Origin: Gonapodya prolifera JEL478
Taxonomy: Eukaryota > Monoblepharomycota > Monoblepharidomycetes > Monoblepharidales > Gonapodyaceae
NCBI GenBank assembly: GCA_001574975.1
Contig: KQ965851.1
Span: 1-64,000 of the forward strand
Length of the DNA: 64,000 nt
Direction: 5' to 3'
Below are positions 37,851 to 49,597 of this stretch, piece after piece. The position numbers were made by a program, and so were the translations under genes. Below the pieces are notes generated by a model, which was not told the origin of the DNA, did not search any database, and saw nothing but the letters and a program-made list of their open reading frames with translations. How positions within the stretch are numbered: the first letter of the stretch is position 1; every line of letters starts with the position of its first letter.

Positions 37851-40417
37851 TCACCACCGCCTCCCCCGTCCCGCACCAGACCCACCCAGTATCTCCTCAT
37901 CACTCCTCGCGCCCTCCCCATCCCCGCCATACGTGAACCCCACATCATGTTCCTCCGCCACTCCCCACGGTGCTCCTGCCCGCACCGTACTTGAAGACGT
38001 GAGCGACCCAAGCGACCGCACCGACCCGAGCGACTCCGAGGTCTCGGACCCTGTACCTGTTCCTGTTCTTGAGGGAACAACGAACGCCCCAAAGTCGCCT
38101 GATCGGGTACGTGCACGGGGGGGCGTGGAGGCGAACGTGTCGGCGTGGGCGTCTGGGTCGGGTGAAGGACCGAGGAATGGAAGAGGTGGTGTGTCGAGCC
38201 GGGTGAGTGTGAGGGGTGAGCGCATTCCGGACCCGGGGGTGCGCAGAGGGGATGTAAGAGACGACGGGCCTGCACTGGCTGCTGCTCCTGCTCCTGCACT
38301 TGCTCCTGCGCCTGCTCCTGCCCCAGGGCCTGCTCCCACGCCGCCGCCGCCCCCTGAACTCGGCGCACGCGCAAGCTCCGCACCCGACGGGGCAGCATAA
38401 AACCTCACCGAGGGCCTGGCACCACCTTCGTTCAGGGACCCGGACCGGCGCATCGCTGATGTCAGTGGGGCAGCTTGGGACCGGGACGAATTCAGCGACC
38501 CGGCTCTGTTGAGTTGGGGACTGCCACTGCCACCGCCACCACCGCTGCCCCCACTGCCCCCACTGTTCCTCTTGCTTGCGCTTCCACTCGCAGAACTCGC
38601 GACGTAGACCGGCGAAGGAACGCACCACCCTTCAAGACTCGTCGCGCTGTACCGGGTTGTCTGGAGGGGTGGAGACGGGGAGGGCGTGGATTGGCTCATG
38701 GTGCGGAGGTCGGGAAGCGCCGGGGGGGTGTGCGCAGGGGCGTGGGTGGGGGTTGACGAGGAAGAGGAGGTCATGGGAAGGGGAACGGGATAGATTTGCA
38801 CCCCGGACGACGAGGTAAACAAGATATCCGGAGTCGGGAGACGCGCGGTCACGGATGTGGACGTGCTTGTACCGTGGGGGTAGAAGGATTGGGAGCGAGA
38901 GAGAACGGGTGATACGGACCTGGATACTCTTGCTGGTTCTGCTCCTGCTCCCGTGGCACCTTCAGGCGCCGTCGAGGAGGAAGCGGTGGCAGACCCGGCC
39001 GCGAGGGCGAGCACGGGCGGCGCGCCCACCCAAGGTCCTGATATCGTCGCCTTCACGTCCTCCGCCTTGCTCTTGCGCGGGGCCGTTGACATCTCGGGAG
39101 ACGAGGGCAAGTGCCCCCACGGCCCACCTCGTTTGTTGTCACTACGCCGGATCCACCGCGCCCCCAGGACGAATAAAAAAGTGACGAGCAGGATGGCGAG
39201 GATGGAGACGAGGATTGCGGGGAGGGGTGAGGAGCCGTCGGAAGGGGAGGCGGTTGATGGTGGTGGGGGTGGGGTGGTGCCATTGCCACCACTGATTGGG
39301 AGTGTGGCTGTAAGAGGGGTGGAAGTGGAGGGTGCGAAGTTGGCGCTTAAGACGGGGTCGATTGTGGATGGTAGTGTGGCGGTGAGGCCGTTTGCGGAGA
39401 GTGTGGGTAGGCCGGATTGGGTGGGGGTGGGTTTTGGAGTGGTGAATGAGGCAGAGGCAGTGGTGCCGGTGGGAGGGGGAGGCGGTTTGGGGGGTGATAA
39501 TGAAGGAGGTGATGAGGGAGGTGTGGGTGGAGGTGGAGGTGGTGATGAGGGAGGTGGGGGAGGTGTTGGAGGAGGTGGAGGACTGCGAGGGTTTACGTGA
39601 CAGTAACAGTGAAACACCAGAACTCGGTGTTCATGAGTCGATCAACTCACGGTGGTGGTGGAGGCGGCGGCGGCGGTGGGGGAGGCGGGGGAGGTGGGGG
39701 ACTTTTACGTTTTCGAAGTTGGAGGAGTCATGTGAGCTAATTGTAAGGGTGACACCAAAGCGTCACACAGCAACTCACGGTGGTGGCGGTGGTGCGCGAG
39801 GAGGAGGAGGCGGAGGAGGAGGAGGAGGACTGCAAAGTCATCGGTATACATGAGGTTGATATTCGAAATGTTTACTCATCATCAATGACTTACTGTGGTG
39901 GTGGAGACGGAGACGACCCAAGCGGCGGCGCTAGTTGTACCACACGCTATATCAGCAACGAACATTGCAGCAGCACGCGATTGTAAACTCACCCGGTACT
40001 GGAACCCCTCCAACCTGAAAACTCGTGTATAGACATCCAAGCGACGTGCACTGGACGTCGTACCCGGGCAGCGGAGTGCAGTCTGCGACCGTTCTGCATG
40101 CTGCGTGGTGATGGGGTGACGGGGTGATGGGGTGACAGGGTGAGTGTCAAGCGGATGTGTGCAGTGTGGCGGGATGAGGGTGCGGTGGCTGTGCACGTAC
40201 CGGCGTGTGCACCGCGCAGGGAGAAGAGGAGGAGGAGCGGGATAAGGACGAGTGCAGGGACTGCGGTGTGGTGGTGGAGTGTAAGTGGGTTGTTGGTGGG
40301 GTACACGGGCGCACTCTCCCTCAGCAACGATCCTCGCCCACCGCGCCAGTCCTCTTCCGCCGGACACCGCTCCCACCGCGCACACTCACGCACACCGCCG
40401 TCTCGTCGCCGTTTCAT
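37851..40417 (-). CDS. Proline-rich single-pass membrane protein, array copy B
   Basis: Six exons (40417-40201, 40100-39993, 39930-39894, 39829-39779, 39701-39651, 39582-37851) give 731 residues, the longest copy. The N-terminus starts MKRRRDGGVREC and the signal helix is VPALVLIPLLLLFSLRGAHA. The Cys exon is 108 nt, the same length as in A and D, and reads ACRTVADC, then VQCTSLGCLY. Three tiny exons encode nearly pure Pro. Next come SANGLTATLPSTIDP, a membrane helix (ILVSILAILLVTFLFVLG) and a large low-complexity tail with ISGPWVGAPPVLALA, LEGWCVPSPVYVAS and DFGAFVVP, ending SDEEILGG. An upstream ATG (40519) in the same frame is possible; 40417 was chosen because copies C and D start alike. 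Confidence 0.72.
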
Positions 40418-40789
40418 CACCGATCCTGTTTTCACGCAAATCTCCGCGGAGGATTGGTGTTGAGTTTGGGAGAGGGATGGTGCCTCTGGCCGGTCCCTAA
40501 GGACGCTCGCGTTGAGCACTGATGGAGCAAAATTACAAGCCCAGAATGGTAAGAGTGACGCGACGGAAGCAGTGGAATGGTGACTATTCAGTGCGTGGCC
40601 TTTGATCCCGATATTCCGTGACTTGCGTTCTATTCATTCCTTTCCGCGACTTTCACAAGTTCGTCTCACACTGCCACTGCCTTCTCCAAATGAGCAAAAA
40701 ATGGACATTGTTCGAATTTCACACACACTATTACAAGAAAGCACCTCGCCATCCACCACACGAGCATACTTACCACACAACATCCCGTT
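40418..40789. other. Intergenic between array copies B and C
   Basis: No gene is visible apart from a possible longer 5' end of copy B (in-frame ATG at 40519). The strand and spacing suggest the copy B promoter. Confidence 0.35.
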
Positions 40790-42421
40790 TCGTATTCCAT
40801 TAGTCCAACTTGGACCCACCAGGACCCGCCCTCCTCCCCACCGTCCCCTGTACACAGTCCTGGCCCCCGCCAGCGACGTGTCCAGTCGGGGGAGTGGGGG
40901 GGTGTAGATCCGTGCCAGGGGCGGCGGCGGCGGTAGTGATGGTGGTGGCTGCGGTGGTGGTGCGGTGGGAAGAATGGAGGCGGTGGGAAGTATGGAGGAA
41001 GTGGAATGGAAGTGGGGAGGCGGTGGTGGTGGTGGTGTCCAGAGCTTGTGAGGGACGTTGAACGGTGAAGCGTGCACCCGGGACCTTGCACTTGCAGGAT
41101 CCTTGCGACTCCCTCGTTGAGGGAGTTCCCGCGGTTAACACTTGACCCGGTCCCGGTCCCGGTAGAGGTCCTAGTCCCGCTCGAAGACATGCTGCGCGCG
41201 AGCCCTGCACCTGCACCTGTCACGCCTGCCATAGACTGACTGTTTCCCGTCTGAGACCGACTGCCAGAGCTCGCCACGAACACAGGCGAGGGCACGCGCC
41301 ACCCCTCGATCGACTCCGCGCCACTATTCCGTGCAAGTGCACGCTGGGTTTGCGGTGGGGGCCGCGAGGTTGTCTGGAAAGGCGTGGAGGTAGTGGCAGG
41401 AGACACAGGCGACGAAGGGAACGCCACCAACTGCGCGCCCGACGAGGAAAAGATGACGTATGGATCCGCAATGCCCGAGCCGCGGTGGCTTAGGGTGAGC
41501 GCGCTTTCTGGTCTTGGTGATCCCACTCCCGCTTACGCTCCCACTTCTATTCAGGCTCCTGCCGTTCATGCCGTTCCCGCTGCCAGCGCCAGTGCCGGTG
41601 CCAGAATGGGAAGAGGGTGAATGCCCCAACCCGAGCACGAGCAACGGAGGCGCACCGAGGTACGGGCCCGAGATTAGGGGAAGGGGCGGTTTGGGTGATG
41701 TCGAAGTGGACATGGATATTGAGGGAAGGTGGTGGACTATGACGTTTCGAATGATGCTTCTAACAAGGGCAGCGCGTGGATTGCAATTACACTTACAGTG
41801 GCGGTGGAGGAGGTGGAGGAGGAGGAGCAGGTGGTGGTGGTGGACTGGGGAGTTCTCGTATTGGATCAGCATTTGGATGGTCAACAAGCATCCAACTTTT
41901 GCAACTCACGGCGGTGGTGGCGGCGGCGGTGGACGTGCTGGTGGCGCTGGTTTTGTAAACGTGTCATTAATTACAAACACCTCGCCAATGTTAACAATCC
42001 TCGTCCACTCACGCGGTACTGGAACCCCACCAAATTGTGTACACGCACCCCAGCGACGTGCACTGGACGTCGTACCCGGGCAGCGGGTTGCAGTCTGCGA
42101 CGGTCGTGCATGCTGCGTGTATGTATGCGTTGGGGGAGGGGGGTGATGTGTCAGAAATGGAAATGCAAATGAGGTTGGATATGGTGTGGTGCGGTGTGGG
42201 GGAAGAGTAATGAACCCACCTGCGTCTGCACTGGGGGAGAGAATGACGAGGTGGAGCAAAAGTGGGGCGAGGGCCAGTGGCGGGTCTGCGAGGTCGGTTT
42301 GTACGTTGTGAGACAAGGATTCCGAATTAGGTTTTTGTGGAATCTCATCAAAAACGCGATATCGACGGCAAAGCTCTGAGCCCATACACTCACGCGCACC
42401 ACCTCGTCGTCGGCGCTCCAC
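40790..42421 (-). pseudogene. Array copy C, decayed
   Basis: The first exon (42421-42220) starts MERRRRGGAREC and ends in the hydrophobic LALAPLLLHLVILSPSADA. The next has ACTTVADC, then VQCTSLGCVY, as in B, but shortly afterwards its frame no longer matches the Pro frame of the following exon (PPPARPPPPPPP). The conserved SANGLT region and the membrane helix are absent: after two Pro exons the sequence goes to tail motifs ISGPYLGAPPLLVLG, and then changes frame before IFSSSGAQLVAF and IEGWRVPSPVFVAS. A membrane protein cannot be made from it as it stands. It is a host gene copy decayed by deletion and small shifts. Confidence 0.65.
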
Positions 42422-42480
42422 CCTCGAAGCGTGCCTTGATATACGAGATCGCCGAAGTCTCGCTGGGGCCCACTAATTCA

Positions 42481-42760
42481 TGCGGATGGCCGATTCCACA
42501 TTTTACATTGCTATCGATGTCGCCACCGCGTCCATCCGCGCGACCGTCTCCTCTTTCTATGTACCTTCTGTCTTGGCTACCTCCTGGAACCTGTCCAATC
42601 AACAAACTTTCACCGACCACAGCTTCTCCACGCACTTCTCCTATCTGCCATCTGTCCTTAACTCACGCTTACCCCGTCGATTTCAAGGCAAGGAAGGAGG
42701 GTTGATCGTGCAACCGCACCCCACAGCACAGGAACCGTCGGTACCTTTCCCGTGTCAAAG
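42481..42760 (+). pseudogene. FGGY-kinase 5' fragment, left copy
   Basis: The frame FYIAIDVATASIRATVSS matches FFIGVDVGTASVRAAVVS in the fragment near 45680, including the DxGT ATP-binding motif of FGGY carbohydrate kinases (here altered to DVAT). Similarity on the DNA level begins in the preceding untranslated part (ggcccactaa). After about 40 codons the reading is lost. It is the remains of the start of a sugar kinase gene. Confidence 0.5.
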
Positions 42761-43239
42761 ATGATTTTCGGGCACGGCACATCCAACTCACATCAACCAC
42801 TCTATGGCTCTTTCGTAAGGGCTAATGTATAGCATACCTGTTCTTGCACCTGTGGACGGTATGTGACAGGGGAGCGGTGGAATTTGATGCCAGACACTCG
42901 TCTCTGGTGATAGCCGTGGACGCACTTCGCGGTGCAGAACAATATTTACCGCCTTAGTATGCGCCATTATTCCCCATCAATGAAATCAGCAGTTTGCCTC
43001 GGACCTGGCAGTACTGCTCCGGGGTAAATCATTTGATACGGCGAATTCAGGCTTGCGTACACCGAGTAAATACGCCACATCGAACACCGTTTGGTAAGCA
43101 CGGCGATTAGTAAATTCGCGTTCGGTTCACTATAAAATATGCACTCACTTTCAATCTGAATCTTACATCCCCAATCAATCCTTGCGGGTTCCAAATCAAT
43201 TCATCACCCATTCATTGGTACATCTCAACAAATAGAATC
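42761..43239. other. Intergenic upstream of the 14-helix MFS gene
   Basis: No coding frame is recognisable. The part closest to the MFS start is A/T-richer and holds a good TATA element (annotated separately). Confidence 0.4.
43131..43140 (+). promoter_or_regulatory. TATA-like element of the MFS gene
   Basis: The sequence tataaaatat lies about 100 bp before the start codon of the 14-helix MFS transporter, a normal distance for a fungal core promoter. It is called from sequence and position only. Confidence 0.45.
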
Positions 43240-45546
43240 ATGGAAGAAACGGAATCCACTCTCAACATGCCTGCGAAGGAGGACGTGCCCACTGCCGAAC
43301 TCGCCAAATTCGCCACCACCGATGACACTGTCCCCGTGTCCGACGATGCTCGCGCTGGTCCCCAGTACACCCCCAGCGCATTCTTTCTTCTCTTCGTCGG
43401 GTGAGCTTCATGGATTTCAGCGTTTTACTTCCAGGAATGTGCACTCACTCGTTACGTAATCGCCCACCGCAGTCTCGCTCTCGCGGTATTCCTCGCTGCA
43501 CTGGATCAGACAATCCTCTCCGTTGCAATCCCGTCAATCGTCACAGACTTCCAAACGTTCAGCGGTCTCTCATGGTACATTGCGTCGCCGAATGTGAACA
43601 TCGCCTCACATCACATCTCTGACACCGCCGGTCCCATTCTCCCCAGGATTTTCACCGCATACCTCCTGACCGCGACAGCATTCATTCCCACGTATGGCAA
43701 AGCCGCTGACGTCTTCGGGCGCAAATCTGTCATCATCGTGGCCATCGTCATATTCGAGGTCGGCTCCGCTGTTTGTGGAGCCGCGCCTAACATGACCACA
43801 CTCATCGTGGGAAGGGCCAGTACGTGGCACTCGTTCATGAATTTATATTTTCGATCGTCTCACCGTGTCGCCTTGTCTTTAAACACAAAGTCGCCGGCCT
43901 GGGCGGTGGTGGCATCTTCTCGCTTGTCATTGTTATCATCTCGTGAGTCTCACATGAAACCGTTCAACCGCTCTTACTTCTTCCTACCCATCTCAGTGAT
44001 ATTGTCCCCATTGCAAAGCGACCGATGTACCAGGGTGTCATCGGAGGTTCGTCCTCTTCAACTCGCTGTGTTCGCCCAAGTACAAACCCGATTCTTCCCC
44101 TCCAGCTGTCTTTGGGCTTGCTTCAGTTGCTGGTCCTCTCATGGGTGGTGCCTTTACGTGAGTGAATCTCCCCGTCATAGAACCTCTTGCCCCAAAATCT
44201 CACAACTTTCCAACACACCAGTGACCGCATCTCATGGCGTTGGTGCTTCTACATCAACCTTCCCATCGGCGCGCTCACCCTTGTCGCCGTCGTGTTCCTC
44301 CTCCAGCTTCCTGTAAGCCTCAGTACTTGGTNNNNNNNNNNGCTGGTGCCTTGCCTTACGCCGGCTCCATCTTCTTTCTAGGTCGGTTCGGGAGATTTGA
44401 AAGCCCAAGCGAAAAAGCTCGATGTCTTGGGAACAGCGCTTCTTGTTCTGGGGATCGTCTTTGTCTTGATCGCGCTCAGCATGGGCGGTACGGAGTACNC
44501 CTGGAACTCGGGCTTCGTCATTGGCTTCCTGATCGCCGGCAGTGAGTGTTTCTGGCTCTTTTGCCCAGCTTTCTTTTTAAGCGCNTGTACCAATGTCTCG
44601 TCCCGCTCTAGTTGTCGTTCTCGGCCTCTTCCTTCTNGTGGAGGCCCGCTTTGCCGTGGAACCCGTCATTCCCCTATCCCTATTCCGTAACCGTTTCGTC
44701 GCCGCCGTGTTCTACTGCGCCTTCTTCAACGGCATGAGCTTCTTTTCCNTGCTCAGCTACACCCCGACCTTCTTCCAGGTCGTCAACGGCGACACCCCCG
44801 TGCAGGCGGGAATCGACACTCTGCCGCTCATTTTGGGCCTGGTAGTTTTTTCGATTATCGCAGGCGTCGTGATCACCGCTACCGGGTACTACCACCCAAT
44901 TCTATACGTCGGCGCGGTGATGGAGATTGTCGGTGGGGGGCTGTTGTACACCTTGAATGAGCACTCGTCGACAGGACAGAAGGTCGGTTACCTCATTATC
45001 GTTGGTGGAGGTGCGTGGCCTTGGAGCATGATGTTCGTTTGAAACCCCCACAAACGAATCGGCTCCTTTCTATTGTTCAGGGCTCGGTCTCAGCTGGCAA
45101 GGAATCTTGATTGCCGCACAAGCCGCCACCACAGCAGATCAACTTTCGGTACGTACCCATTGCGTCCGTGGTCCTTCCCATCCTTTTTTAACCCTAACGG
45201 CATCTAGCTGGTGACGGCCAACGTGAACTTCTGGCAACAAATAGGCTTTGTGCTCGGCGTTGCCATCAACTCTTCGGTTTTCTCGAACGAGCTCACACGC
45301 AGTCTCGCCGAGCTCGCGCCAGGCGCCAGCGTTGAGTTTGTTAAGAACTCACCCTCGGCGCTGCGTCATGCCCCTGTGGATCTCATTCCGCCCGAGCAGC
45401 TCGATGGCGTGATTCATTCCTACGTGCAGGGCCTCTCGAAAATCTTTCTGCTGGTGGTTCCGTTTGCGGGCTTGTATTTGATTGGTACCTTTTTCGTGAA
45501 GCGCGCCAAGTTACCAAAGGGGACTGAGATTGCCATGGCGTCATAA
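43240..45546 (+). CDS. 14-helix MFS drug:H+ antiporter (DHA2 type)
   Basis: Eleven exons (43240-43400, 43473-43574, 43647-43819, 43891-43942, 43997-44046, 44106-44157, 44222-44312, 44382-44541, 44612-45010, 45081-45148, 45208-45546) encode 548 residues. Marks of the family are [45 protein letters not shown], then GLGGGGIFS and [15 protein letters not shown] (motif C region and beyond). It should export a drug or fungal metabolite at the plasma membrane. An intron contains the n-run, and single n's lie in coding parts, yet the phases close. It lies between two fragments of one sugar-kinase gene, which suggests a rearranged neighbourhood. Confidence 0.9.
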
Positions 45547-45646
45547 GCATTCATCCACAGAGTAGATTGGCCACAAGCACATATTTTCTGTCTTTGCATT
45601 ATAAGTTTTTGTCGATCATAACGCAACAATAAACTCCCCTTGAAAT

Positions 45647-45970
45647 ATGCAAATACGCCTGCTTTGGCCCACTAAGCCGACGGCTAATTCCCCATTCTTC
45701 ATTGGCGTCGATGTGGGCACCGCGTCCGTTCGCGCGGCTGTCGTCTCCGAAACTGGCCACATCGTGTCTTCCTCCACGCAAACGATCCGCATCTTCAACC
45801 CGCAGCCTGACTTCTTGCAACAAAGCTCGCGCGACATATGGACGCAAACGTGCGTCGCTGTGCGCACCGGCGTGCCCACCGGCCCCGACGGGCAGCGAGA
45901 AACGGATCCGGACTGGCAGGAGCAAGATGTCGTGATGTGGATGGATCATCGCGCCGTGCAAGAGGTGGGA
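45647..45970 (+). pseudogene. FGGY carbohydrate kinase, 5' part with internal deletion
   Basis: The start has FFIGVDVGTASVRAAVVS with the phosphate-binding DVGT motif. LQQSSRDIWTQTCVAVRT follows, then QDVVMWMDHRAVQE as in ribulokinase-like FGGY proteins (YDR109c type). The block that normally lies between these two parts (GIGFDATCSLV in relatives) is missing and the rest of the kinase is absent. What follows belongs to another family. A functional sugar kinase is therefore not encoded. A shorter relative of the same 5' end lies at 42481. Confidence 0.65.
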
Positions 45971-46099
45971 CGTTGTTTCGTTGGGTGGTGGCTGGTGGTG
46001 GATCTTCTCATCTATCGCCGGTGGCAAGAGCGCGTGCACACCCTGCCACCTGAGAGGCGTGCCAAGATTCCATCTGTTCCCCTTTTTGCTCTTTCTGTT

Positions 46100-46942
46100 G
46101 TCGGAGATGTTTTGACAGTATGGGGTGCAGTCTGTCCTGCACAAGTGTACGTCGACAGGCTGGCCATGGTTGATCTCTCCAACCCATATGCCGTTGACAA
46201 ACTCATTAAGACGTGTTCAGCCCTTCAAATTGCTTGTGGCGACCTTCCAACTAGTGCTGCGGCTCAAGAAGGAGAGACTCGCCGGAAACTATTTCTTCCC
46301 TGGCTCGTCGACTCGGGACTGTCTGAGGGTCCGTTGCAGTATGTGCAACCTCAGATGTAAGATGCATGATTTGTGACACCAAATTATATGAAGTTGACGT
46401 CGTCTTTCTCCACCAATCCAGAAAGAATGGACGATCCTTCCGCCTCTCGCACGATAAGCCGCTGACGCTGTTCCAACTCTCGTGGTCAAGTTTTCATCCC
46501 GCTATGGCACTAAAGTACACAAGCTTTTGTCTGAACTGTCGCCCTCGCTTGCGCCAACGCTTGTCGCAGTGAACAGTGACGCGATTCCTGGGTGGAAAAC
46601 CATTGTTATGGAATATCTCCGTTCATACGAGACTCTGAACAAGTGGAGGTCAAAGAATATTGACCGCCAGGATCTTGTCCTAGACGTGAGGGAAAAATTA
46701 GTACCGCAGTTGAGGTGATGCACGGTGCCAGGTTCGTGTTTGGCGATCTGAGAGACCCCAACGTACTGGTTGGTTCAGGTGGGGAGGTTGCATTGGTTTA
46801 TTTCGACCGGGCTGGTAAGGAGGGAGAGGCGCGGTCCCCAGCGAACGTGAACATGGGTATCGCTTGGGGGGATGGGGCAGGTCGCGCGGCACTTATTACG
46901 CGCGAACACGATCTGGAGGAGTTGAATCGAATGTTTCAGTAA
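46100..46942 (+). pseudogene. Kinase-like (fungal protein-kinase-fold family) gene, decayed
   Basis: The C-terminal part reads VVKFSSRYGTKVHKLL, then WKTIVMEYL, ARFVFGDLRDPNVLV and ALVYFDRAGKEGEARSP. GDLRxPN replaces HRDxxxxN and YFDRAGKEGE is the equivalent of the DFG region in a large family of kinase-fold proteins common in Agaricomycetes. Upstream, VDRLAMVDLSNPYAVDKLI and TRRKLFLPWL may be its N-terminal part. The frame changes near 46480 and again near 46715, and no full gene model closes. I treat it as a remnant of that family next to the sugar-kinase fragment. Confidence 0.5.
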
Positions 46943-47174
46943 GGAGGGGATTTCTTTGCATTGATTACAAATTGTTACATTGTAATTCAAAACATGTACT
47001 CTCGCGCATAGTTAAAACAATCGCAGTCCACGTGCCCACGCTACAGACCTGTCACTATTCGACCATGCCCCGTACTACTGTCATAAACCAAAAGTCTTCC
47101 GTGGTTAGGAGCCCAATAATATCCAGCCTCTCTTGGCACCTACCCATCTCACGACCACCAGCGCAGTTGTCAGT

Positions 47175-49597
47175 TCACCACACGCCAGGATACCGCCCCC
47201 TCCCATCCACGCTCGCCGCACCCCGCATTTCCTCGTCAGACCGATAGCTTCCCTGATCCCAGGACGCCGTCTCGTGCTCCCCTGTAGCGAATCTGACGTT
47301 TCTGGAACCCGATCCAGAACCTGAACCAGATCCCGAACCGGTACCGCCTGACCGCAAGGACCCAGACGGACGCGCCAAAGGGACTCTGGACGATCCGAAC
47401 TCGCCCTCTCGCTGAGAAAAGTCCACGCGCGTGTGGGGTGACGGCAGCGTGTCGAAACTGACAGTACGGCGCGTGGAGGTGGAGGGCCGCACTGATGTTA
47501 GAGACGCTGATCGGTTCAGCGTATTGTACGGAGCCTGAAAACCCGCCGTCCTGGGCTCTCGAAGCGAGCCTCCACGCTGAACACCTCCGAGGAGAGCGGG
47601 GCTTGCGGGACGCGACTCGTTTGTGCCGCTGGCGCTGGCGCTGGTGCTGGTGTCGGGCACGGGGGTGGGCACGCGCCATCCTTCTGGCGAGTCTGCGCGC
47701 CATCCGTCGAGCGAGCCTGAGCGGCTGGTGCGAGCGGGGTTTGTCGGCGGTGCTGATGCAAGTTCAGCGAGAGGGGGTAAAGGTGGCGGTGGAGAGCGGG
47801 GCGATTTTGGAGGCGGCGAGCGCGCTTGCGATGGGTGGTGTACATGTACATGTGCAGGTGCAGGTGCAGTATATGTTTCCAGTGGTAGGAGAGTTCCGAG
47901 AGTGTTGGGAGTGCTGGAAGCGCCGGGATGGGCGGCGGCGGAGTTGGGAAGGCGTGAAGCTGTGCACCCGACGACGACGAGAACAGTATGACGTCTGGGT
48001 CTGGTAGTACGTATACATGGCCTGCTGTTCCCGCGCGCCTGCTTGACCCGGAGCCGGACCTGCTCACCCCGCGACTCTCGGCACTAACGACACTCCCAGC
48101 GCCCGACGAGAACAGCATGAGGTCTGAGGCTGGTACGCCTGTTCCCACGTCGCGCATGCTGCTGGACCCGGACCTGCTCAAACTGTGGCTGCCGGCACTC
48201 CCAGAGGTTGGCGAGAACAGTATGAGGTCTGGGTCTGGTACGCCTGCACCTGTACCCGCGCGCCTGCTCGACCCGGACCGGCTCAAGCTCAAACTGCGGC
48301 TCCCTCTCGCGGCACTTCCAGAGGCCAGCGCAAGCACGGGGGGTGCACCGAGGTACGGTCCTGAGATATCAGGCATGACGGGTTTGGCTGTGCGGGCCGT
48401 GGCGGTGTCGGTGCTCAAACTGGTGCCGGGTCGGAGCCTTTGGAATGCGCCACCGTTCTTGCCCTCCCGCCTCCTCCGCATCCATTTCGTGCCGAGCACA
48501 AACGCGACCACGATGAAGATCACCGCGCACAGAGCGCCCAGGATTGCGGGGAGGGTTGGTGAGGATGGCGTGTCGGGCGGTGGAGCGGCGGATGCAGTGC
48601 TGGGAGGAGGAGAAGCGGGGGGAGTGTACAATGGCGTGAATGTGGCACGAGGTGAGGTTGAGGAAGTGGTGAGGGCAGATTTGGCGCTGAAAAGGGGGTC
48701 GATGGTCGTGAGTCCGTTGGCGGAGTATGTTGGGTTCGGAAGGGCGTCAGTGGTGCCATCAGCTGGCGCGGGTGGCGGGCCTGTCAGTGCCGGTGGTGGT
48801 GGAGGAGGTCTAGTAGTGGGTGGCGGTGGCGGGGAAGGTGCAGGAGGAGGGGGAAGCGGGTTTGTGGGCGGACTGTGACGTTTCGAATGAGGGTCCACAA
48901 AACGAAATGCAATAGTACTCACGGTGGTGGAGGTGGTGGAGGGGGTGGTGGTGGTGGTGGTGGCGGAGGTGGAGGTGGTGGACTGGGAGGTTTCAATATG
49001 TTTGAGCATTTGCATGAATGAACAGCAGTACCCCGGGAACATCCACTACTCACGGAGGAGGAGGTGGTGGAGGCGGCGGACGTGGTGGTGGCGCTAATTT
49101 CGCAAACCATACATCAACTGTGAGCACCTCACCAAACAATGTTCGAGCGCGGACACTCACGTGGAGGTGGAGGATTCCCAACAGGATAACTCGTGTACAC
49201 GCACCCGTTCGACGTGCACTGGACGTAGAGCCCGGGAAAGGTTCTGCAGTCGGCCACAGTGGAGCATGCTGCGTGTGCGTGTGCGTGTGCGCGGGGTGCG
49301 TTGGCAAATGTGTCAGAAATGGAAGTGGTGCATTGAGGAACTGCTTGATCTCACCTCCGTGCGCACCGGGGGAGAGCACGACGAACACAAGCGGGACGAG
49401 GGCAAGTGCTGGGCCTGCGACTGGGCGATGGGAGTGTCAGTGTATCGTCAGAGGTGACCGGTCAGACGGGGATTCCGATTTTGAAGTGCCTGGAGTATAA
49501 TGATATGGGGTGCATCCAAAACCATCCAGCCGGGTGCATCTCCTACTGTCCGTGCACACTCACGCCTGCCACGTCGCCGTCGCCGTCGCCGTTCCAT
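47175..49597 (-). CDS. Proline-rich single-pass membrane protein, array copy D (apparent frameshift)
   Basis: The start at 49597 (MERRRR...) matches copy C. A small intron before VAGPALALVPLVFVVLSP (ending at 49355) is inferred. The Cys exon is 49268-49161 (108 nt; ACSTVADC, then VQCTSNGCVY). Pro exons are 49093-49054 and 48982-48923. The last exon from 48872 holds SANGLTTIDPLFSAKSA, a membrane helix (ILGALCAVIFIVVAFVLG) and ISGPYLGAPPVLALASG. Three related tail repeats of about 40-60 residues follow. Close to PTLSEL (about 47890) the frame that continues the homology (DGWRADSPEGWRVPTPV, then SDEEMRG) is shifted by one base. This may be a sequencing error, since both sides are well kept. Confidence 0.65.

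Noticed and set aside
37711-38400. 229-codon plus-strand frame with Ala-Pro repeats
   Set aside because: It is antisense to the tail of array copy B, which has introns, a signal peptide and paralogue support.
42330-42480. Extra small gene between array copy C and the sugar-kinase fragment
   Set aside because: The frames overlap the 5' exon of copy C and have no independent support.
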